Assembly: GCA_019359375.1 (NCBI GenBank)
Contig: JAHHHL010000029.1
Location: 17,972-81,971, forward strand
DNA length: 64,000 nt
DNA from: Lyngbya sp. HA4199-MV5
GTDB lineage: Bacteria; Cyanobacteriota; Cyanobacteriia; Leptolyngbyales; Leptolyngbyaceae
Direction: 5' to 3'
Below are positions 8,358 through 16,863 of this stretch, in pieces. The position numbers and the translations under genes are program-made. The notes under the pieces were generated by a model that did not search any database, was not told the origin of the DNA, and saw nothing but the letters and a program-made list of their open reading frames with translations. Each line of letters starts with the position of its first letter. Positions within the stretch are counted from its first letter, which is position 1.

Positions 8358-9011
8358 ATGACAGCGGAAGTCATTCGTTTAACGCAACCGCAATTAGATC
8401 ATGCAGTAGACATCAATAATGCAGTAGAAACGTTGGCACTTGCATTCGACAACGATCCAATCTTTTGCTTTTTGTGGAATGGGAATAAGGCAGAAAGACT
8501 AAAGAGAATTTGCTGGTTCAGCAATCTACTCTTGCGCTACAGCCTGCCTGACAATTACGTCTATACAACACCCCACTCTCAAGGAGTCGCCATTTGGCTT
8601 TCACCTGGGCATTACCCGCTCAACGAATGGCGGCTGTTACAGCTTGGCTTGTACACTCTACCCTTTCAACTGCGCTTAAACCGCTTCTGGCAAGCGTTAC
8701 ATCTGTTTGACCAGATTGAAAAATACCACAAACAGGATATGCCCACTCCTCACTGGTACTTATTCATGCTGGGTGTGCATCCCTCTTGTCAGGGTGAGGG
8801 CATCGGTGGGTTGCTGCTTCAACCCGTTTTACAACAAGCCGATGCCGATCAGCTTTGCTGCTATTTAGAAACGTCAACAGAGCGAGCTGTTCGGTTCTAT
8901 GAAAAACATGGATTCAAAGTGGTGCGATCGCACGAAAACTCAGCCACTGCACTGCCATTTTGGACAATGAGACGGTTGCCAAAACCCATGACCTATCGAA
9001 TCAATTTGTAG
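8358..9011 (+). CDS. GNAT family N-acetyltransferase
   Basis: About 217 residues. The acetyl-CoA binding motif A is clear: LGVHPSCQGEGIGGLLLQPV near residues 137-156, followed by TSTERAVRFYEKHGFKVV (motif B). The ATG at 8358 has AAGGAG eight bases upstream, favoured over the upstream in-frame GTG at 8298, which lies in the repeat element. Substrate unknown. Being between devB and devC on the same strand suggests that the exported compound, or a toxic precursor, may be acetylated. Confidence 0.85.
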   Translation: MTAEVIRLTQPQLDHAVDINNAVETLALAFDNDPIFCFLWNGNKAERLKRICWFSNLLLRYSLPDNYVYTTPHSQGVAIWLSPGHYPLNEWRLLQLGLYTLPFQLRLNRFWQALHLFDQIEKYHKQDMPTPHWYLFMLGVHPSCQGEGIGGLLLQPVLQQADADQLCCYLETSTERAVRFYEKHGFKVVRSHENSATALPFWTMRRLPKPMTYRINL

Positions 9012-9024
9012 AAGAGGACTGATC

Positions 9025-9351
9025 ATGCTTCAACCAATCTATTTGACCCTATTCATCCTGGGTACAGTGCTGCAATATGCTCAATTTATCCCCTTTCTAG
9101 CTGAGCACGGTCTTGATATCAACCTGTTTTTTGAGCAGCTTTTTTCTAATTCAATCTCTAGCTTTTTTGGCGTTGATGTCATTGTTTCAGTATTGGTTGT
9201 CTTAGTTTTCATCGCGTGGGAAGGCACACGACTCAAAATGCAACATTTGTGGGTCTACGCGATCGCTGCCTTACTGGGTGTAGCGGTTGGACTCCCACTC
9301 TTTTTGCTCATGCGTCAACGTCAATTAGAAGCAATGGTACCGCTTCACTGA
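9025..9351 (+). CDS. DUF2834 family membrane protein
   Basis: A 108-residue integral membrane protein with three predicted transmembrane helices (about residues 3-22, 48-67, 76-97). The pattern SSFFGVDVIVSVLVVLVFIAWEG fits DUF2834. It starts 13 bases after the GNAT gene, so both are likely co-transcribed within the export operon. Function unknown. Confidence 0.8.
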   Translation: MLQPIYLTLFILGTVLQYAQFIPFLAEHGLDINLFFEQLFSNSISSFFGVDVIVSVLVVLVFIAWEGTRLKMQHLWVYAIAALLGVAVGLPLFLLMRQRQLEAMVPLH

Positions 9352-9433
9352 GGAAATTTCCGAGAAAGATATTATCTCTGTACGGGTATTCGTTTTTCTG
9401 GAAATGGTCTAAAAACAATGTTGGAATGGAATC

Positions 9434-10603
9434 ATGTTTCGCAACTTTTTTCGTAAAACTCCTCTGGCGTGGCTACAAGTCAAACGTGAAAAAACTCGAC
9501 TTGCCGTTGCTTTGGCTGGCATTGCCTTTGCAGATGTGCTGATGTTTGTGCAGATGGGGCTTAAAGACGCGCTGTATGACTCGGCGGCAAGTCCCTATGC
9601 ACCACTGCAAGCCGATTTGTTTATCATCAGCCCTGCGTTTGAAAACTTGCAAGTCGTGAAAAGCTTCTCTAGAGAGCGGTTGTATCAGGCGGCAGGGGTA
9701 CCTGGAGTGGCATCGATTAACTCGCTGTATATCGATCGGGGGCAGTGGCGCAATACCCAAACGCGGCTGAGCTACACCATTCTCACCTTTGGCATGAACC
9801 CCAATCAATCGGCGTTTTCCTTGCCAGACGTAAATCAACAACTGCCTAAACTCAAATTGTTGAACCAGGTTTTGTATGACAAAGCAGGACGAGAGAATTT
9901 TTTTGGCAACGTACCAGCGCAACTTGAGCAAACTCCATCGCTGCCTGTACAGATTAATAATCGCTCCACTAAAGTTGTAGGAACCTTTACCCTTGGTGCC
10001 TCCTTCGCCGCCGATGGCAATTTAATCACCAGCGACTCAACCTTTTTACGCCTCTTTCCTGAGCGTCGATCGCACGAAATTGATGTGGGGTTGCTGACGC
10101 TCAAACCAAATGCAACCATTGAGAAAATTCAAGCAGATTTGCGATCACGGCTGCCCAAGGATGTTTTAGTGCTGACGTTGGATGAACTGACAACGCGAGA
10201 GAAAAATTACTGGTCAAATGGCAGTCCGATCGGCTTTATTTTTGGCTTCGGAACAATCATTGGTTTTGTCGTTGGTCTGGTGATTGTCTATCAAATTCTT
10301 TACTCTGATGTCTCTGATCATCTGCCCGAATACGCCACCTTAAAGGCGATGGGCTATTCAGATAATTACCTGGTGGGGGTGCTGGTTCAAGAGGCATTGA
10401 TCCTGGCTGTACTTGGATTTTTACCTGGATTGGTACTTTCCACAGGGCTATATTTCGTCGCCCAATCAGCCACCTTACTACCTATTGGGATGACCTTGAG
10501 CCGTGCGGAGATGGTGCTGATGTTGACGATCGTCATGTGTACCGCATCGGGCGGCGTTGCGCTACGCAAACTGCAATCGGCTGATCCGGCGGATGTGTTT
10601 TAA
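9434..10603 (+). CDS. devC: DevC-family ABC exporter permease
   Basis: A 389-residue FtsX/MacB-type permease. It begins with FRKTPLAWLQVKREKTRLAVALAGIAFADVLMF (first membrane helix, about residues 24-42), a large periplasmic domain, and a C-terminal group of three helices from about residue 275 (IGFIFGFGTIIGFVVGLVIVYQI and on). DevC subunits pair with DevB and DevA to export glycolipids or other compounds. The neighbours devB and devA make the assignment firm; the cargo is unknown. Confidence 0.92.
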   Translation: MFRNFFRKTPLAWLQVKREKTRLAVALAGIAFADVLMFVQMGLKDALYDSAASPYAPLQADLFIISPAFENLQVVKSFSRERLYQAAGVPGVASINSLYIDRGQWRNTQTRLSYTILTFGMNPNQSAFSLPDVNQQLPKLKLLNQVLYDKAGRENFFGNVPAQLEQTPSLPVQINNRSTKVVGTFTLGASFAADGNLITSDSTFLRLFPERRSHEIDVGLLTLKPNATIEKIQADLRSRLPKDVLVLTLDELTTREKNYWSNGSPIGFIFGFGTIIGFVVGLVIVYQILYSDVSDHLPEYATLKAMGYSDNYLVGVLVQEALILAVLGFLPGLVLSTGLYFVAQSATLLPIGMTLSRAEMVLMLTIVMCTASGGVALRKLQSADPADVF

Positions 10604-10623
10604 GGTTGCATTTTGAACGCCAA

Positions 10624-10773
10624 GGATTGTGAATTAAATAACTTGGATAACCTCAGCCTTTTAGTGGTACGGGCGCGGCATGCGGCAGATGTCGCTGGGC
10701 GAAAGCAAGGACTGTCTACCGCCTGCCACGCCCCTACGCAGAGAATGAAACCCTCATCAATCCACGATCTTAA
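10624..10773. repeat. MITE-like element family A, copy 2
   Basis: Left end GGATTGTGAATTAAATAA (10624-10641) and inner arms GGGCGCGGCATGCGGCAGA / TCTACCGCCTGCCACGCCC. Right end ATCAATCCACGATCT. The sequence closely follows copy 1 (4252-4396). It lies between devC and devA. Confidence 0.72.
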
Positions 10774-10821
10774 GTTTGAATGTAACGTTTCACTCACAAT
10801 CAATTTCAATGAGATAATGTG

Positions 10822-11577
10822 ATGACTCCAACCCCTACAGCTACAGCTCAAAACTTAGCGCTTAGTACTCAAAACGCTCCCGATACGCCCGTCATTTCTG
10901 CCCAACACCTGAACCACTATTTCGGTGAAGGCGATTTGCGACAACAGGCGCTCTATGACATCAATCTGGACATTCATGCAGGCGAAATTATCATCATGAC
11001 AGGACCGTCTGGTTCTGGTAAAACGACATTGCTAACGCTGATGGGTGGCTTGCGATCGGCTCAAGACGGTAGCCTCAAAATTTTGGGACAGGAACTCAAC
11101 GGCGCAACCAAACGGCAGCTCACGGCATTGCGCCGCAACATTGGCTATATTTTTCAGGCGCATAACTTAATGACGTTTCTCACAGCAAAACAAAATGTGC
11201 GGATGGCGTTGGAACTGCACAACAAATACCTCGATCAAGACATGGATGCAATGTCAGCCACGCTTTTAGAAACCGTTGGCTTAGGGCAGCGAATGGACTA
11301 TTACCCGGATAGTTTATCGGGTGGGCAAAAACAGCGCGTCGCGATCGCCCGTGCCCTCATCAGCCGTCCTAAAATTGTGTTGGCAGATGAACCAACCGCC
11401 GCGCTCGATAAAAAATCGGGTCGAGATGTGGTGGAATTGATGCAAAAACTGGCAAAAGAACAGCATTGTACGATTTTGCTTGTCACGCACGATAACCGCA
11501 TTCTGGACATTGCCGATCGCATTGTCTACATGGAAAATGGTCGTCTGGCAACCCCTTCTCAGGCTACAGAAGCGTAA
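10822..11577 (+). CDS. devA: DevA-family ABC exporter ATP-binding protein
   Basis: About 251 residues. Walker A GPSGSGKTTLLTLMGGL, ABC signature LSGGQKQRVAIARALI, Walker B IVLADEPTAALD and H-loop VTHDNRI are all intact. The N-terminus ISAQHLNHYFGEGDLRQQALYDI matches DevA proteins. ATG 10822 chosen; GTG 10819 sits directly before it. It completes the devBCA-type exporter, separated from devC by a repeat element. Confidence 0.93.
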   Translation: MTPTPTATAQNLALSTQNAPDTPVISAQHLNHYFGEGDLRQQALYDINLDIHAGEIIIMTGPSGSGKTTLLTLMGGLRSAQDGSLKILGQELNGATKRQLTALRRNIGYIFQAHNLMTFLTAKQNVRMALELHNKYLDQDMDAMSATLLETVGLGQRMDYYPDSLSGGQKQRVAIARALISRPKIVLADEPTAALDKKSGRDVVELMQKLAKEQHCTILLVTHDNRILDIADRIVYMENGRLATPSQATEA

Positions 11578-11615
11578 CAAAAATAAGCAGCGATTAAGCC
11601 ACCATGATTCCCAAA

Positions 11616-11646
11616 GACCTCCGAGGTTTTCAAAACCTCGGAGGTC
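11616..11646. repeat. CCTCGGAGG palindrome element, copy 1 (compact)
   Basis: Perfect 15-base inverted repeat GACCTCCGAGGTTTT / AAAACCTCGGAGGTC with a single central base. Related two-palindrome copies occur at 37531-37597 and 48482-48547. Here it may also act as terminator after devA. Confidence 0.75.
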
Positions 11647-11849
11647 TAAACTCGATCTTTAGTTGGAGTTTACAATGGTTAGAAAGATCAGTTTACCGAA
11701 GCTTTAATTTTCTGATAGGACAAATGTACTTTAATAGAGTAGCTCTAAAATAGAGTAGATCCAACGCTTGCTCAATCTCACCGGGCAAGGGGCATACTAG
11801 ACCTGGTTTGGCATTTACCCCTTACATTCCACCTTCTGCTCTGTTGTGT

Positions 11850-13460
11850 ATGCATGTCCACCCATCCGCGCTACCGACCAGTCACCAGAGTATTGTCGAG
11901 CAGCTTGATCTCATGCTGCGGGCACGGTATCCGCTGATTTACATTGTGGGTGCGGAAGAAGAACCGATCGAGGCAGTTTTAACGCAAGCGGCGGCTCGCT
12001 CAACCCCTCAGCGAGAAGTGTACCTGTGGGACATTGCGCGAGGTTGGGCTGATAATGGCTCCGATAAGGGATCTGCGATCGCGGCTCTGGGTCGCATTGC
12101 GAAAGCAGCCAGTGAAAAACCAACCATCTATGTGCTCAAAGATTTGCATCCCGTTCTCAAAGCACCGCTACAGCCCGGTCATGTGCCCATTATCCGCGAA
12201 CTCAAAACCTTAGCCCGCGAACTCAAACGGAGTCGTAAAACCTTAATTCTAACGAGCTATGCCCTCGCGGTACCGCCCGAAATCATTGAAGAGATGACGG
12301 TCATTGATTTTCCCCTACCGGATGCAGACGAAATCAACACCCTGCTGTCTCTCCTGGTGGTGCCAGAAAACCTGAAGCTGTCGCAGTTCTCCAGGGAGCA
12401 ACTGGTGAAGGCGTGCCAGGGCTTGAGCCGTGCGCGGATTCAGCGGGTGCTGGCAAACGCGATCGCCGCCAAACAGCAGGTGACAGAACAGGACATCGAC
12501 AGTGTTTTAGAAGCCAAACGGCAGGCAATCCGGCAAACGGGGATTTTGGAGTTTGTCACCACTCACGCCTCGCTGAAGAGCGTTGGTGGGCTCGATCAGC
12601 TCAAGCAGTGGGTGCAGATGCGGCAGGATAGCTTTACCGAAGAAGCACGTCGCTATGGCATTCCCAACCCTAAAGGCGTATTGCTGGCGGGCATTCAGGG
12701 CACGGGCAAATCACTCTCTGCGAAAACGATCGCCCACGAATGGCGGCTCCCTTTACTGCGGCTGGATGCGGGACGATTGTTTGGCGGACTGGTGGGTGAA
12801 AGCGAAAGTCGGGTGCGTCAGATGATTCAAATTGTGGAGGCGATCGCGCCCTGCGTGTTGTGGATGGATGAAATTGATAAGGCGTTTGGCAACATTAACG
12901 CTGGCTTTGATGGGGATTCGGGCACCAGTCGGCGGGTATTTGGCAATCTGATTACCTGGATGCAAGAAAAAACCAGCCCAGTCTTTATCGTTGCCACGGC
13001 CAACAATGTGCAGATTTTGCCCGCAGAGCTACTTCGTAAAGGACGGTTTGATGAAATCTTTTTCTTGAACTTACCCACGGAGCCAGAACGACGAGAAATC
13101 TTTCGAGTGCATTTACAGCGCCTACGCCCCAGCCGTTTACGGGAATTTGACCTCGATCTATTAGCCCGTCAGTCCAAGAACTTTAGCGGCGCGGAGATCG
13201 AGCAAACCATTATTGATGGGATGCAGCGAGCCTTTAGTCACGGGTCTCCTGGCAATCGGCAGGACTTTAGCAGCGAGGATATTGTGCAGGCGATCGAGGA
13301 AACCGTGCCACTCGCCGCGATCGCCCGTGACCAGATCGACGCGCTCAAGCAGTGGGCTGCCAGTGCAGGTGCCCGTCCAGCATCTCAAGATATGCAGCTT
13401 ATGGAGGAGTTACGTCAGTTGACCAATCATCGTGCGATTGAACCCCTGGAGGGAGATTAA
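11850..13460 (+). CDS. Ycf46-like AAA family ATPase
   Basis: About 536 residues. The N-terminal domain has ARYPLIYIVGAEEEPIEAVL, typical of Ycf46 proteins. The AAA module from about residue 255 shows Walker A GVLLAGIQGTGKSLSAKTIA, Walker B CVLWMDEIDKAFG, sensor-1 IVATANNV and an arginine-finger stretch ELLRKGRFDEIF. Ycf46 homologues are conserved in cyanobacteria and plastids and are linked to growth under carbon limitation in Synechocystis. ATG 11850 is chosen over an upstream TTG (11808). The gene abuts the following DUF1257 gene without a gap, so they form an operon. Confidence 0.88.
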   Translation: MHVHPSALPTSHQSIVEQLDLMLRARYPLIYIVGAEEEPIEAVLTQAAARSTPQREVYLWDIARGWADNGSDKGSAIAALGRIAKAASEKPTIYVLKDLHPVLKAPLQPGHVPIIRELKTLARELKRSRKTLILTSYALAVPPEIIEEMTVIDFPLPDADEINTLLSLLVVPENLKLSQFSREQLVKACQGLSRARIQRVLANAIAAKQQVTEQDIDSVLEAKRQAIRQTGILEFVTTHASLKSVGGLDQLKQWVQMRQDSFTEEARRYGIPNPKGVLLAGIQGTGKSLSAKTIAHEWRLPLLRLDAGRLFGGLVGESESRVRQMIQIVEAIAPCVLWMDEIDKAFGNINAGFDGDSGTSRRVFGNLITWMQEKTSPVFIVATANNVQILPAELLRKGRFDEIFFLNLPTEPERREIFRVHLQRLRPSRLREFDLDLLARQSKNFSGAEIEQTIIDGMQRAFSHGSPGNRQDFSSEDIVQAIEETVPLAAIARDQIDALKQWAASAGARPASQDMQLMEELRQLTNHRAIEPLEGD

Positions 13461-13868
13461 ATGTCTCATTTCACTCAAATCAAGACCGAAATTAAAGATC
13501 CGGATGCGCTCGTGAAGGCGTTGACTGAAATGGGCTTTAGAACCATCGAAGTTCATGAGACGGCACAACCCTTGTACGGCTATCAGGGAGACAGGCGATC
13601 GGATACGGCTGAGGTCATTATTCGTCGTCAATCGATCGGCAAAATGAGTAACGATCTTGGCTTTAAGCGTCAGGAAAACGGTAGCTTTACTGCCATTATT
13701 TCGGAGTACGATCGTCACAAGTATTCGCAAAAATGGCTCAACCAGATGACGCAGCGCTATGCCTACCACGCTTTAATGACTCAGGTTCCACTACAGGGAT
13801 TTGCGGTGGAGGAAGATGACGTTTTAGAAGACGGCACCATTCGCGTTGTGCTGGCAAAATGGGTTTAG
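13461..13868 (+). CDS. DUF1257 (Ycf35-like) protein, first copy
   Basis: A 135-residue DUF1257 protein starting with MSHFTQIKTEIKDPDALVKA and containing YGYQGDRRSDTAEVIIRR, DLGFKRQENGSF and a C-terminal GTIRVVLAKWV. The family (Ycf35) is conserved in cyanobacteria and plastids; function unknown. The start codon directly follows the stop of the Ycf46-like gene, with GGAGGGAG eight bases upstream. Confidence 0.88.
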   Translation: MSHFTQIKTEIKDPDALVKALTEMGFRTIEVHETAQPLYGYQGDRRSDTAEVIIRRQSIGKMSNDLGFKRQENGSFTAIISEYDRHKYSQKWLNQMTQRYAYHALMTQVPLQGFAVEEDDVLEDGTIRVVLAKWV

Positions 13869-13919
13869 TGTTCAGATTGATGTCAACGGTAGTTTTCTCA
13901 TTGAAACAGGAGCGTATGT

Positions 13920-14315
13920 ATGTCTCACTTTAGCCGCATTAAAGTTCAGATCAAAAACGGCGAAACGTTACATCAGGTGCTGCAAGAATTGGGCTACAAG
14001 GTCGATTGCAATACTGAGGTTCGCGGGTATCAGGGCAACAAAACTCAAGCAGAATACGTCATCCGTCGATCGAATGGCTATGACCTGGGCTTTCGTCGCA
14101 GTCATAGCGATAAGCCTGATGGCGATGACACGTATGAACTGGTCGCTGACTTCTGGGGAGCGAAAATCAATCAACAGGATTTTCTCAATCCCATCGTGCA
14201 AAACTACGCCCACAAAACGCTGCTGGCATCGGTACAAACGCAAGGGTTTGATGTCGAGTCTCAGGAAACGTTACAAGATGGCACCGTGCGCGTCGTGGTT
14301 GGACGGTGGGTGTGA
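13920..14315 (+). CDS. DUF1257 (Ycf35-like) protein, second copy
   Basis: A 131-residue paralogue of the preceding gene: MSHFSRIKVQIKNGETLHQV, RGYQGNKTQAEYVIRRSNG, DLGFRRS and GTVRVVVGRWV align along its length. It is more diverged in the middle. The two copies probably arose by tandem duplication. Its last 45 bases overlap, tail to tail, the gene on the minus strand. Confidence 0.88.
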   Translation: MSHFSRIKVQIKNGETLHQVLQELGYKVDCNTEVRGYQGNKTQAEYVIRRSNGYDLGFRRSHSDKPDGDDTYELVADFWGAKINQQDFLNPIVQNYAHKTLLASVQTQGFDVESQETLQDGTVRVVVGRWV

Positions 14316-15023
14316 TTGAACAGGTTTTCTGGCTCGTTTATCCAGTCGTTCGTAAACTGCCTGAGTAGTGGGTAGGCTTTCGTAGGTGACAAAATATTGG
14401 GTTGACCATTGAGAGATGCGATCGCCAAACCAGACCGATGCTGGAATCAAATCGTGGGCATCTGCCTGACCGTTATTGTGGCTCAGGTGAATTGCTCCCA
14501 CTGGATGATTTTTGAGCAGGGATAAACAGGTTTCCTGGGTTTGTACCGGATCGCCACGATGCCAGATTAATACATGCGACACATCCACCAGCAGGGGATG
14601 ATCCACAACCGTCTCAAGACTGGAACACCAGTATTCGGGTGAAGGCATGACTTCCAGAAAGACAGGCACCTGAAAGGTTTTCGCCATTTGCGCCAATGCA
14701 GTTTCAAGCTGCGATCGCTCACAGTCGCGCTGCAACGGCGGATGAAGTGAGACCGCTCGGACATCATGAGTTGCAATGAACGCTGCGTAAGCCTGCCAGG
14801 TTTTTGGCACTAACGGATTTAACCGCATCCGCATTCGCTCCTGATACAAACAAGCATCATGCAAAATTAGCGGCGTATCACCATAATCAACTTCTACCCC
14901 ACAGGGACTCCCGATCGCCAGTTCCAAATACTGCAATTGCATCGGCTCTCGCAACGTGTGGAAGATGTCCAGACATTGATCGATTGAGCGCATCCCGATC
15001 GCCGTAATACTCAGTCCTAACAT
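14271..15023 (-). CDS. TIM-barrel protein of the sugar phosphate isomerase/epimerase type
   Basis: 250 residues. Features of the xylose-isomerase-like TIM-barrel superfamily are present: LGLSITAIGMRSIDQCLDIF at the N-terminus, SLHPPLQRDCERSQLETAL, LVDVSHVLIW, and AIHLSHNNGQADAHDLIP close to the usual metal-binding HxxDN..DxH pattern. Reaction unknown. The C-terminal tail overlaps the end of the convergent DUF1257 gene by 45 bases and may be a recent extension. Confidence 0.65.
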   Translation of the reverse strand: MLGLSITAIGMRSIDQCLDIFHTLREPMQLQYLELAIGSPCGVEVDYGDTPLILHDACLYQERMRMRLNPLVPKTWQAYAAFIATHDVRAVSLHPPLQRDCERSQLETALAQMAKTFQVPVFLEVMPSPEYWCSSLETVVDHPLLVDVSHVLIWHRGDPVQTQETCLSLLKNHPVGAIHLSHNNGQADAHDLIPASVWFGDRISQWSTQYFVTYESLPTTQAVYERLDKRARKPVQSHPPSNHDAHGAIL

Positions 15024-15070
15024 TCAAATTCCTCTAAATCAACAGGCTCCAAAAGACACTGACTTAAAGC

Positions 15071-15153
15071 GTAGGTTGGGTTGAGGCACGAAACCCAACA
15101 CATGCCGGAATTCTCTGGCTTGTTGGGTTTCGCTAACGCTCTACCCAACCTAC
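15071..15153. repeat. Double-hairpin repeat (GTAGGTTGGGT type)
   Basis: Outer arms GTAGGTTGGGT (15071-15081) and ACCCAACCTAC (15143-15153); inner arms CGAAACCCAACA (15089-15100) and TGTTGGGTTTCG (about 15121-15132). This is a frequent type of mobile hairpin in cyanobacteria. It lies downstream of the HEAT-family gene run. Confidence 0.75.
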
Positions 15154-15174
15154 AAAAGTCTTTAGATAGTACCG

Positions 15175-15993
15175 TCAAAGTTTTAGATATTGAGGTTCAT
15201 TCACAGCTTCCTCTCGCACAAAGGCAAATTTTCCAACTGCATCTCTCCAAAGCTTTGCGAATAGCTCCCTATTTTCAGAGGTCTTAAGCCAATTGCTGAG
15301 AGTGTAGGTAGAAATGAATGGTTTTTCGCAATTCACTTGATTAACTGCACACCACTCCTGCAAATTACGGTGAAATGTTAAAGGAATATCAAAACTACCT
15401 GTGTACTCCTGCTCATCCCATTCCCAAGCTAGCTTTTGGTGTAGTAAATCAGCTTCCCTTTCTGCTACTGCTCTAGAAAGATGACGGGATTTTTTCTGAG
15501 GTACGTGGCTTTGATAGTCATCCAAATGATCCTCATAAAAGCTTTCATAACTTTCGTAGCCCATTTCTCGCCATTCAACATTTTCAATAAAATCCTCAAA
15601 GCTCTCACATTCTTCAAATACATTCGTTTCTAAATTGAAAAATTCATCATCAAATGAGATAGCAGATTGATAAACACTGTAAACACGATCGCCCGGATTT
15701 AACAAAATACCGCTTGCGATCGCCGTTTTTGCCTTTTCCAAATCTACTGATTGCAGCAGTTGATAAGCCGTTGCCCGAACGGTTAGAGCGGAATCATTAT
15801 TCAACGTAGCAATCAGTAAATCAATGCCTGCTTCTCCATAGCTCAGTGCCGTGCTGAGGAGGTGCGATCGCTCTTCAGAGGGTGCGATCGCCAGCCGTTG
15901 CTGAAGCCCTTCAATACCACCCAATGTGGCGCTATTAACAGGTGGTGGGGTTTGTCCACCTAAAATTCCATCGGTTGCTTGAGGCTTATCCAT
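15175..15993 (-). CDS. Double-LGG/HEAT family protein 1
   Basis: 272 residues, first (most downstream) of four tandem paralogues. Residues about 8-30 carry DGILGGQTPPPVNSATLGG followed by IEGLQQRL; then a HEAT-like helical stretch with YGEAGIDLLIATL and VRATAYQLLQSV. After it comes the family block GILLNPGDRVYSVYQSAISFDDEFF, an acidic middle part rich in Asp, Glu and Tyr, and the C-terminal motif FVREEAVNEPQYLKL. No enzyme motif seen. Likely a scaffold or binding protein; its role is unknown. It lies 21 bases after the next paralogue. Confidence 0.8.
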   Translation of the reverse strand: MDKPQATDGILGGQTPPPVNSATLGGIEGLQQRLAIAPSEERSHLLSTALSYGEAGIDLLIATLNNDSALTVRATAYQLLQSVDLEKAKTAIASGILLNPGDRVYSVYQSAISFDDEFFNLETNVFEECESFEDFIENVEWREMGYESYESFYEDHLDDYQSHVPQKKSRHLSRAVAEREADLLHQKLAWEWDEQEYTGSFDIPLTFHRNLQEWCAVNQVNCEKPFISTYTLSNWLKTSENRELFAKLWRDAVGKFAFVREEAVNEPQYLKL

Positions 15994-16014
15994 AGATTTG
16001 GTGGGTTAGAGCGA

Positions 16015-16851
16015 TCAGGTAACTTTGAAATAACCGTTGCGTTTAACGATCTGTTCATGGACGACTGCCAATGTGCCTGCGGTATCCTTCCAAAGCTGAC
16101 TGAGTAGTTCAATCTGCTGCTGTGCTTTGAGTTCCTCCACCAGTTGCACTCCCATGTCCCACCAGTCTGTTTCCGGTTGCTGTGAAGGCAAGCCGTTGTT
16201 AGCACGCCAGACATTTACATCAAATTGATTGGTGTGAATCCAATCAAATTCAAACAGGTTAGGGGTATCGCGATCGAGAAGATGTTTTTGATGGCGTTGC
16301 TCTGCTATTTCCTCTGCTGTTTCTCTCTGCAAGTGTCGTGAAACAAGCTGAGGAATTTCCCATTCCTCCATTTCTGCCTCAAACTCCTCTGAATCTAACG
16401 ACTCCCAATCGATTTCTTTAACTGAGGGATGTTCAACAACGTCTGTGTAATCCCCTGCTGAATGGATGTTTTCAGGGATGGCATCACAGCGATAGTACGT
16501 TTCATCATCATAGCCAACAGGAATTTCATAGACGCAATAAAGGATATCACCAGGCTTTAAGGGAATGCCCGCCGCGATCGCGCTTTTTGCTTTCTCGGAA
16601 TCTACGTTCTGTACAGCTTGATATGCCTTTAGGCGAACGGCGATCGCATCATCATCCAGAACTGCTATCAGTAAATCAAGCCCTGGTTCTCCCAGTTCTA
16701 AAAGACTTGGCATGACGGCAAGCTTCTGTTCAACGTCAAGATGTAGAAATCGCTGCTGCAAACCTTCCTGACCACCCAGAACCGCTCCTGTGACAGGCGG
16801 GGCAATCTGTCCACCCAGAATGACATCGGTAGATTGGGGTTGTTGTGTCAT
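16015..16851 (-). CDS. Double-LGG/HEAT family protein 2
   Basis: 278 residues with the same order as its neighbours: DVILGGQIAPPVTGAVLGG then QEGLQQRF, a HEAT-like region (LGEPGLDLLIAVLDDDAIAVR), the block GIPLKPGDILYCVYEIPVGYDDETYY, an acidic middle part and the C-terminal VVHEQIVKRNGYFKV. Twelve bases separate it from the upstream paralogue, so the four genes are probably one transcript. Function unknown. Confidence 0.8.
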   Translation of the reverse strand: MTQQPQSTDVILGGQIAPPVTGAVLGGQEGLQQRFLHLDVEQKLAVMPSLLELGEPGLDLLIAVLDDDAIAVRLKAYQAVQNVDSEKAKSAIAAGIPLKPGDILYCVYEIPVGYDDETYYRCDAIPENIHSAGDYTDVVEHPSVKEIDWESLDSEEFEAEMEEWEIPQLVSRHLQRETAEEIAEQRHQKHLLDRDTPNLFEFDWIHTNQFDVNVWRANNGLPSQQPETDWWDMGVQLVEELKAQQQIELLSQLWKDTAGTLAVVHEQIVKRNGYFKVT

Positions 16852-16863
16852 GTGATCACCAAC

